DNA of 5,229 nucleotides, taken from NCBI GenBank assembly GCA_900545835.1, contig URBB01000124.1, positions 1-5,229 of the forward strand, read 5' to 3'. The DNA comes from an uncultured Collinsella sp. (GTDB lineage Bacteria > Actinomycetota > Coriobacteriia > Coriobacteriales > Coriobacteriaceae). Shown here in pieces: positions 1-4,432 of this stretch. The translations under genes were made by a program, and so were the position numbers. The notes below the pieces were generated by a model that had not been told where the DNA came from, did no database searches, and was given only the letters and a program-made list of their open reading frames with translations. Numbering within the stretch: the stretch's first letter is position 1; each line of letters begins with the position of its first letter.

Positions 1-492
1 GATTACGAGTTGCTGATGGGCGACTATTCAGAGATTGAACAATGGGTGGGAGAGGGCCGCTGCGATTTGGGCTTTATCCCGCGTGAGCCCCGAGAAAACG
101 GCATGACATCGCTGCCTTTGGTGCGCGACGAGTTGATGGCGGTAGTGCCGGCAGACTCTTTACTTGCCGCAGCGGAGGTCGTCTCTCTTGCCGATTTGGC
201 CAACGAGCAGTTTATTCTGCTGGAACGGGGTACCGATGATGAGATTACGCCGCTGTTTCGCCGCGCAGGCCTGGCGGTGCGCTCTAAGCTGTCGACCTGG
301 GATGATTATGCGATTATGGCCATGGTCGAGGACGGTCTGGGCGTGAGCATTCTTCCGGCGCTCATCTTGCGCCGCTGCCAGTTCGATGTTGCCGTGCGCC
401 CGCTCGAGGGGCATGCCCATCGGCAGATCAATGCGATATATCGCACGGCTGATGTTTCGCTTGCCGCCGCTCGATTCCTTGAATACCTCTAA
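1..492 (+). CDS. LysR-family transcriptional regulator, C-terminal part (5' end outside window)
   Basis: The frame is open from base 1 and ends at TAA 490-492, leaving 163 residues of the effector-binding domain. The winged-helix DNA-binding half lies upstream of the window. The visible part reads as a LysR substrate-binding domain: an early 'EGRCDLGFI' segment (the usual G-x-x-D-hydrophobic strand), then 'LPLVRDELMAVVPADS', which matches the strand and hinge crossing of the family, then 'LANEQFILLERGTDDEI', and finally 'MVEDGLGVSILPALIL', the typical V-x-x-G-x-G-hydrophobic-LP motif near the second hinge. Such proteins bind a small metabolite in the cleft between two alpha/beta lobes and activate or repress nearby genes. 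The effector cannot be told from this sequence. The gene points the same way as the following fusion gene, but 162 bp containing its own promoter-like sequence separates them, so co-transcription is not required. Family assignment is firm; target and ligand are unknown. Confidence 0.88.
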   Translation, partial: DYELLMGDYSEIEQWVGEGRCDLGFIPREPRENGMTSLPLVRDELMAVVPADSLLAAAEVVSLADLANEQFILLERGTDDEITPLFRRAGLAVRSKLSTWDDYAIMAMVEDGLGVSILPALILRRCQFDVAVRPLEGHAHRQINAIYRTADVSLAAARFLEYL

Positions 493-505
493 ACGTGTGC
501 ACGTT
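492..505. other. Small dyad at the end of the LysR gene
   Basis: AACGTG and CACGTT flank a 2-nt centre directly over the stop codon and following bases. As RNA it could fold into a short hairpin followed by ATTGT, but the stem is AT-containing and there is no real U tract. It may be a weak terminator, a protein site or chance. Confidence 0.25.
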
Positions 506-551
506 ATTGTCCGCTTTGGGCAAATCTCGGAGTTCGGTACGTTTTCTTATG

Positions 552-633
552 AAATTGAACTTTCGAATGAGGCACGGCGCTATACTGCTTGCTAAATTGA
601 ACTCTGGTTCAATTCGTGTTCTATAAATTGAAC
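552..633. promoter_or_regulatory. Operator-like array of AATTGAAC half-sites upstream of the HTH-aminotransferase gene
   Basis: AAATTGAAC occurs in direct orientation at 552-560, 594-602 and 625-633, and the exact reverse complement GTTCAATT lies at 607-614. Copies two and three make a perfect 8-bp inverted repeat with a 4-nt centre (595-614). The first and last copies share three more bases (AAATTGAACTTT). Direct copies are 42 and 31 bp apart, close to four and three helical turns, so the same face of DNA would be presented. The array surrounds the probable -10 element and ends 9 bp before the ribosome-binding site. A dimeric Cro/CI-type HTH protein is the natural ligand, and the downstream gene encodes one. 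Autoregulation is inference. Confidence 0.7.
581..586 (+). promoter_or_regulatory. Probable -10 element (TATACT) for the HTH-aminotransferase gene
   Basis: TATACT differs from TATAAT at one base. Transcription would start near 592-594, right at the edge of the 595-614 palindrome, a classic place for a repressor to block initiation. No good -35 lies at 17 bp; TTGAAC at 555-560 is 20 bp away, longer than usual. A second possible -10, TATAAA at 622-627, has TTGAAC (597-602) 19 bp upstream. The exact start needs mapping. Confidence 0.45.
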
Positions 634-642
634 TTTGCCAGC

Positions 643-649
643 AAGGAGG
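643..649 (+). promoter_or_regulatory. Ribosome-binding site AAGGAGG that sets the GTG start at 655
   Basis: A near-perfect Shine-Dalgarno lies 5 nt before GTG 655. It rules out the in-frame upstream GTG at 616, which would add 13 residues translated from the operator array itself. Confidence 0.85.
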
Positions 650-654
650 TTCTA

Positions 655-2175
655 GTGGCCCAAGAGACGTTTAGCGATCGCCTGCGACAGACTATGTCCG
701 ATCGCGACGTTCGCCAGTCGGACGTAATCCGCGCATCGGAGATGCTCGGCAAAAAACTCGGCAAGAGTCAGATGAGCCAATATGTGAGCGGCAAGACGAT
801 CCCGCGGCGCGATGTGGCAGAGCTGCTCGCCCGCATTTTGGAGGTCGATGTTACCTGGCTGCTTGCCGGTGACGCCGATCAAGGCGAGACATCATCGCCT
901 CGCAACGATTCCAAGCCCGAACCCCATCCCTCAGCTCAAATTCCAAGGAGCACCACCATGCGTACTTTTTCTAAATCCACCAAGCTTGATAACGTCCTGT
1001 ATGATGTGCGCGGTCCCGTCGTCGACGAGGCTGCCCGTATGGAGGACGAGGGCGAGCGCATCCTCAAGCTCAATATCGGCAACCCGGCGCCCTTCGGTTT
1101 CCGCACGCCCGACGAGGTCATCAAGGATATGCGCCAGCAGCTGCCCGATTGCGAAGGCTATTCCAACTCGCGCGGCCTGTTCTCGGCACGCAAGGCGATT
1201 ATGCAGTACTCGCAGATCAAGGGCCTGCCCAATGTTCAGATGGAGCACATCTACACGGGCAACGGCGTGTCCGAGCTCATTCAGCTTTCGATGAACGCGC
1301 TGCTCGACAATGGCGACGAGATTCTGATCCCCAGCCCCGACTATCCGCTCTGGACGGCGTGCGCAACCCTTGCCGGCGGTCATCCCGTGCACTATCTGTG
1401 CGATGAGCAAGCTGATTGGTATCCCGACCTGGAGGATATGGAGTCCAAGATCACGAGTGCGACCAAGGCCCTCGTCATCATCAACCCCAACAACCCCACG
1501 GGCTCGGTCTACCCGCGCGAGGTGCTCGAGGGCATCGTCGAGGTTGCGCGCAAGCACCAGCTGATGATCTTTGCCGATGAGATCTACGACCGCCTGTGCA
1601 TGGACGGCTACGAGCACGTCTCGATTGCCTCGCTCGCTCCCGATCTGCCCTGCGTTACCTTTAGCGGCCTTTCCAAGTCGCACATGATCGCGGGCTATCG
1701 TATTGGCTGGATGGTGCTTTCGGGCAACCAGCGCTGCATGAGCGACTTCATTATGGGTATCAACATGCTCTCTAACATGCGCCTGTGCTCCAACGTGCCG
1801 GCCCAGTCGATCGTCCAGACGGCGCTCGGTGGCCATCAGTCGGTCAACGACTACATCCGTCCCGGCGGTCGTGTCTACGAGCAGCGCAACTTTGTGTATG
1901 AGGCACTCAACAAGATCGATGGCATCTCGGTGGTCAAGCCGCGCGCGGCGTTCTATATCTTCCCCAAGATGGATGTTAAGAAGTTCAACATCACCGATGA
2001 CGAGCAGTTTGCCCTTGACCTGCTGCACGAGAAGAAGATCCTCATCACGCGCGGCGGCGGCTTTAACTGGGCCGAGCCCGATCACTTCCGCATCGTGTAC
2101 CTGCCGCGCATGGAAGTGCTCAAAGAGTCGCTCGAAGACCTCGCCGACTTCTTCGATCATTACCATCAAAGCTAA
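655..2175 (+). CDS. alaA: XRE-type HTH domain fused to an AlaA-like alanine aminotransferase
   Basis: 506 residues from GTG 655. Residues about 6-71 form a Cro/CI (XRE) helix-turn-helix, with 'KSQMSQYVSGKTIP' (37-50) as turn and recognition helix and 'LEVDVTWLLAG' closing the fold. A polar, proline-rich linker (about 73-101) leads to a complete fold-type I PLP enzyme, residues 102-506. This module closely matches, from memory, E. coli AlaA (glutamate-pyruvate aminotransferase, making alanine from pyruvate and glutamate) and has the same length, 405. Visible active-site elements are 'NPNNPTG' (277-283), Asp308 and Tyr311 in 'ADEIYD', the Schiff-base lysine Lys341 in 'GLSKS', and Arg479 in 'HFRIV' for the substrate carboxylate, so catalysis should be intact. 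The enzyme is cytosolic. The HTH probably binds the TTGAAC array just upstream. A second ribosome-binding site and ATG at 958 may release the enzyme alone. The enzyme call is firm; HTH targets and substrate preference are inferred. Confidence 0.93.
   Translation: MAQETFSDRLRQTMSDRDVRQSDVIRASEMLGKKLGKSQMSQYVSGKTIPRRDVAELLARILEVDVTWLLAGDADQGETSSPRNDSKPEPHPSAQIPRSTTMRTFSKSTKLDNVLYDVRGPVVDEAARMEDEGERILKLNIGNPAPFGFRTPDEVIKDMRQQLPDCEGYSNSRGLFSARKAIMQYSQIKGLPNVQMEHIYTGNGVSELIQLSMNALLDNGDEILIPSPDYPLWTACATLAGGHPVHYLCDEQADWYPDLEDMESKITSATKALVIINPNNPTGSVYPREVLEGIVEVARKHQLMIFADEIYDRLCMDGYEHVSIASLAPDLPCVTFSGLSKSHMIAGYRIGWMVLSGNQRCMSDFIMGINMLSNMRLCSNVPAQSIVQTALGGHQSVNDYIRPGGRVYEQRNFVYEALNKIDGISVVKPRAAFYIFPKMDVKKFNITDDEQFALDLLHEKKILITRGGGFNWAEPDHFRIVYLPRMEVLKESLEDLADFFDHYHQS
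945..960 (+). promoter_or_regulatory. Internal Shine-Dalgarno and ATG start for a free AlaA enzyme inside the fusion gene
   Basis: AAGGAG (945-950) stands 7 nt before ATG 958-960, which is in frame with the longer gene and encodes residue 102. Translation from here gives exactly 405 residues, the length I recall for free-standing AlaA, beginning 'MRTFSKSTKLDN' in line with the AlaA N-terminus. The site lies in the interdomain linker. It may be a functional second start or a relic of two formerly separate genes. Confidence 0.65.
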
Positions 2176-2197
2176 GGGATAGAGGCTCTATACAATC

Positions 2198-2235
2198 GAA
2201 AGCTCCCTGCAGTTGCTTGGCTGCAGGGAGCTTTC
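2198..2235. terminator. Strong stem-loop between convergent genes, probable bidirectional terminator
   Basis: GAAAGCTCCCTGCAG (2198-2212) and CTGCAGGGAGCTTTC (2221-2235) form a perfect 15-bp stem with an 8-nt loop. The plus-strand stem ends in CTTTCTTG, a modest U run. It lies 22 bp past the aminotransferase stop and 14 bp past the stop of the opposing deformylase gene, so it is placed to end both transcripts. Confidence 0.85.
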
Positions 2236-2249
2236 TTGAATCGGTGGAA

Positions 2250-2660
2250 CTAAATAACGATTCCGTTGCAGTGGTCGATTTCGTGCTGGATGATCTCGGC
2301 GGTGTAGCCCGAGAAGTTTTTGATGCGGTGGACGAAGTTCTCGTCCAAATACTCAACCTTAATGCGGCGATAGCGGGTACAGGGACGCTCGCCGATCAGC
2401 GAGAGACATCCTTCGCTCGTCTGATAGGCATTGACCTGCTCAAGAATTTGAGGGTTGTACATCAGGAGCGCCCTGTTGCCGTCCTTTACGCAGATGATGC
2501 GTTTGCGCACGCCGATCATGTTGGCGGCGAGACCCACGCACTCGTGCTCATGCTCGTGGAGCGTATCCAGGAGGTCCTGCCCGGTCGCGGCATCGTCGGG
2601 TCCCGCGTCTTCGGAAGGCAGGCGCAAAAAGAACTCGGATTTCATGATGGGCTTAATCAT
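2250..2660 (-). CDS. def: Peptide deformylase, short form
   Basis: 136 residues. It removes the formyl group from the N-terminal methionine of new proteins at the ribosome, using a metal ion. Metal ligands are visible: Cys85 in 'EGCLSL' (83-88) and the two histidines of 'HEIDH' (126-130), with Glu127 as the catalytic base. The first motif reads 'VGLAANMIG' (42-50) instead of the usual G-x-G-x-A-A-x-Q, so methionine stands where the oxyanion glutamine is expected. The chain ends six residues after HEIDH and lacks the long C-terminal helix of 150-190-residue deformylases. I recall a short subfamily in Firmicutes and their relatives with this same 'AANMIG' sequence, so this appears to be a normal member and not a truncation. 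The start is chosen at the ATG with GAGGAG 6 nt upstream (plus-strand 2667-2672); it begins 'MIKPIMKSEFF', as in that subfamily. The frame is open a further 48 codons upstream without support. Convergent with the aminotransferase gene and divergent from the transporter gene. Confidence 0.9.
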   Translation of the reverse strand: MIKPIMKSEFFLRLPSEDAGPDDAATGQDLLDTLHEHEHECVGLAANMIGVRKRIICVKDGNRALLMYNPQILEQVNAYQTSEGCLSLIGERPCTRYRRIKVEYLDENFVHRIKNFSGYTAEIIQHEIDHCNGIVI

Positions 2661-2698
2661 GGCGGGCTCCTCATGTCTCGTGCTTTCGTGGACTTTTA

Positions 2699-2704
2699 AT
2701 AATA
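2699..2704 (-). promoter_or_regulatory. Possible -10 (TATTAT) for the deformylase gene
   Basis: Read on the minus strand, TATTAT lies 38 bp before the start codon in an otherwise GC-rich stretch. No clear -35 is visible at normal spacing, so this is tentative. Confidence 0.35.
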
Positions 2705-2732
2705 GCGCGGAAGGAAAGCTGCGCGTTCGCGT

Positions 2733-2738
2733 TACAAT
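2733..2738 (+). promoter_or_regulatory. Possible -10 (TACAAT) for the MFS transporter gene
   Basis: TACAAT matches the -10 consensus at five of six positions. It would give a transcript start near 2745 and a leader of about 120 nt. I see no convincing -35. It is placed back to back with the possible deformylase promoter. Confidence 0.35.
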
Positions 2739-2759
2739 CTTTCGACGTTGGACCATGTT

Positions 2760-2856
2760 GCCAGACTCGTCGTGTACGGCGTCTGGCGTAAGTCTAGGGC
2801 TCATTTTCGCCCTGGACTGTTCCTCTGGGGCGATGCGACTGTCGTTTCAAGAGGAA
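2760..2856 (+). promoter_or_regulatory. Structured mRNA leader of the MFS gene with a stem covering its ribosome-binding site
   Basis: Three consecutive stem-loops can be drawn. One: GCCAGAC (2760-2766) with GTCTGGC (2781-2787), with an inner CGT/ACG pairing. Two: AGTCTAGGGC (2791-2800) with GCCCTGGACT (2809-2818), ten pairs including one G-U, loop of 8. Three: TTCCTCT (2820-2826) with AGAGGAA (2850-2856), which covers the Shine-Dalgarno of the transporter. The bases AGACT (2763-2767) could instead pair with AGTCT (2791-2795), so the fold may switch. I cannot match it to a known riboswitch by eye. Control of pump translation is inference. Confidence 0.5.
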
Positions 2857-2864
2857 GGAAATGC

Positions 2865-4280
2865 ATGGGGAGCAACTCTCAGCAACAAGTTCAAGTAACG
2901 CCATCGGCCACTGCGGCGCTCCTCGTCGTAATGTATATCGCAGCCTTTGTCGCCGCGTTTAACGAGAACATCATTAACGTGGCGTTGCACGACATTATGG
3001 CGGTCTTTTCGGTGAGCGCCACCACGGCGCAGTGGCTCGTTTCGGGCTACATGATCGTGACGTCGATCTTTACGGCCATCATGGCCTTCCTGTCCGGCCG
3101 TTTCTCGACGCGCAAGCTGTTGTTTTTTGCATGCGGATGTATGGTCGCCGGCGAAGTCCTGTGTCTGATCGCTCCGTCGTTTAGCGTTTTGCTGCCAAGT
3201 CGTATTTTGCAGGCTGCGGGATCGGGCATCTTGTTCCCGCTCATGATGAACGTGGTGCTGTCTTGCGCTCCGCGCGAGAAGCTCGGTCTGTATCTGAGCC
3301 TGGGCGGTGCCTGCATTACGCTAGGACCGGCGTTTGGACCCGTGATCAGCGGTCTTATGTGCACGTTGTTTGGCTGGAGAGCGGTGTTCGTAGTGCCGCT
3401 GGTGGGCGGCATTGCGGTCGCTGCAGCGGGCGTAAAGCTTGTTCAGAATGTCGGAGAGCGCCAGGATGTTTCACTCGATATCCTCTCGGTTATTTTGCTG
3501 GCTGCCGGCATCACGGCGTTTGTGTACTCCGTTGGTGAGTTCTCGTCCAACGTTATGATGGGTGTTGCGGCACTCGTCGCCGCCATTGTGCTGCTCGGCC
3601 TGTTTGCGGCCCGTCAGCTCAAGCTCAAGCATCCGGTGCTTAACGTGCGCCCCATGGCGAGCGTTCGTTTTTGGCCTGCGTGCCTGCTTGTGGTGGTATC
3701 GATGATGACGACGTTCTCGATGAGCGTTTTGTTGCCGCTCTATTTTGAGGGCGCATACGGCATGACCGCACTTGTTGCGGGCTTGCTCATTTTGCCGGCG
3801 ATTGCCTGCAACGCCGTGACCTCGATTGTGGGCGGACGCGTGATGGACGCCCGCGGCGCATGGCCGCTGCTGCCGGTCGGCTTTGCCCTGATCGCCGTGG
3901 GACAGACTGCCATATCGATGACGGCGGCAAGCATGAACATCGGCGTCGTCGTGGCGCTGACCGTTGTGGTGTATGCCGGAGTCGGTTTGGTGCTGAGCCC
4001 CTCGCAGACGGCCGGCTTGGAGACGCTGCCTGCCGCTGAGCATCCTCACGGGACGGCATTACTCAACACGTGGAACATGATTGCCGCATCGTTTGGCCCG
4101 TCGCTGTTTATCGGCCTGCTCTCGAGCTCTGCGGCGACTGCCGGTGCCGCTGGCGTTGCGACGGACGTTGCCCAGGCGATTGGATTTGCAACTGCCGTGC
4201 GTGTGGCGGCTGTGATTGCCGTGGTCGGGTTCGCGACGTCGCTGGTGTACGCTCGTCGCGAGTCGCACATGTCGCATTAA
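2865..4280 (+). CDS. DHA2-type MFS multidrug efflux transporter (14 membrane helices)
   Basis: 471 residues. The pattern is that of EmrB/QacA/LmrB-like drug:proton antiporters in the cytoplasmic membrane. About 14 hydrophobic helices can be drawn: roughly 15-35, 55-76, 84-104, 106-133, 140-165, 170-193, 204-223, 230-250, 270-292, 300-320, 334-352, 358-380, 398-420 and 439-462. 'NENIINVALHDI' (33-44) is the helix-1 motif of the DHA2 group, with Glu in place of the common Asp. 'GACITLGPAFGPVISG' (148-163) is the antiporter motif C in helix 5, which marks export. The helix 2-3 loop 'FLSGRFSTRK' (75-84) is a degenerate motif A with Gly where Asp is usual. The start is ATG 2865, with AGGAAGG 6 nt upstream; the frame is open back to TTG 2748 but without a binding site or family-like sequence. 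A MarR-like gene follows 152 bp downstream, which favours a drug-efflux role. Substrate unknown. Confidence 0.9.
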   Translation: MGSNSQQQVQVTPSATAALLVVMYIAAFVAAFNENIINVALHDIMAVFSVSATTAQWLVSGYMIVTSIFTAIMAFLSGRFSTRKLLFFACGCMVAGEVLCLIAPSFSVLLPSRILQAAGSGILFPLMMNVVLSCAPREKLGLYLSLGGACITLGPAFGPVISGLMCTLFGWRAVFVVPLVGGIAVAAAGVKLVQNVGERQDVSLDILSVILLAAGITAFVYSVGEFSSNVMMGVAALVAAIVLLGLFAARQLKLKHPVLNVRPMASVRFWPACLLVVVSMMTTFSMSVLLPLYFEGAYGMTALVAGLLILPAIACNAVTSIVGGRVMDARGAWPLLPVGFALIAVGQTAISMTAASMNIGVVVALTVVVYAGVGLVLSPSQTAGLETLPAAEHPHGTALLNTWNMIAASFGPSLFIGLLSSSAATAGAAGVATDVAQAIGFATAVRVAAVIAVVGFATSLVYARRESHMSH

Positions 4281-4340
4281 TGTGTGCATATAGATTCTGC
4301 AGCTAGATTGGATGGCGACACCATAAACTAATGGACGTTT
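4281..4340 (+). promoter_or_regulatory. Probable promoter region of the MarR-like gene
   Basis: This is the AT-richer part of the gap after the transporter. TATAGA (4289-4294) is a possible -10; TAGATT is repeated at 4291-4296 and 4304-4309, 13 bp apart, and could be part of a regulator site. No convincing -35 and no terminator for the transporter gene is visible, so read-through from the pump gene is possible. Confidence 0.3.
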
Positions 4341-4419
4341 TGCCGAGAGGCATGAATGTTTAAAGCGCAAAGAGTGCGCGACGGGCCCCGCGAATGGGGC
4401 GATGATGCCCGAGAGGGCC
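4341..4419 (+). promoter_or_regulatory. Multi-hairpin leader of the MarR-like RGG gene, with two GAGA-capped stems
   Basis: Four small stems follow one another: TGCC-GAGA-GGCA (4341-4352), GCGCA/TGCGC (4365-4379, loop of 5), GCCCC/GGGGC (4385-4400, loop of 6) and GCCC-GAGA-GGGC (4407-4418). The first and last carry the same GNRA tetraloop. GGCCC at 4384-4388 can also pair with GGGCC 4415-4419, giving a competing long-range fold that ends 3 nt before the AAGGAG at 4423-4428. It looks like a cis-acting RNA, but I recognise no class; Collinsella-1 and ribosomal-protein leader families are ones to compare. Confidence 0.45.
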
Positions 4420-4432
4420 AAGAAGGAGTCTC

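Noticed and set aside
616..654. Upstream in-frame GTG start for the HTH-aminotransferase
   Set aside because: It lies inside the repeat array without a Shine-Dalgarno, whereas GTG 655 has AAGGAGG at proper spacing and starts an ordinary HTH N-terminus.
931..2169. A 412-codon open frame on the minus strand across the aminotransferase module
   Set aside because: It is antisense to a clearly identified enzyme, and its composition is what high-GC codon bias produces on the opposite strand; no family motif or ribosome-binding site.
2217..2699. Plus-strand open frame of 160 codons opposite the deformylase
   Set aside because: It is a shadow of the deformylase, which has clear EGCLS and HEIDH motifs; the plus frame starts inside the terminator stem.
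2661..2804. Longer deformylase with 48 extra N-terminal residues
   Set aside because: ATG at 2660 has GAGGAG 6 nt upstream and gives the 'MIKPI' beginning typical of the short subfamily; the extension would cross the divergent promoters.
2748..2864. Longer transporter beginning at TTG 2748
   Set aside because: The added 39 residues are hydrophilic, read through the hairpins of the leader and resemble no MFS N-terminus; ATG 2865 has a good ribosome-binding site.
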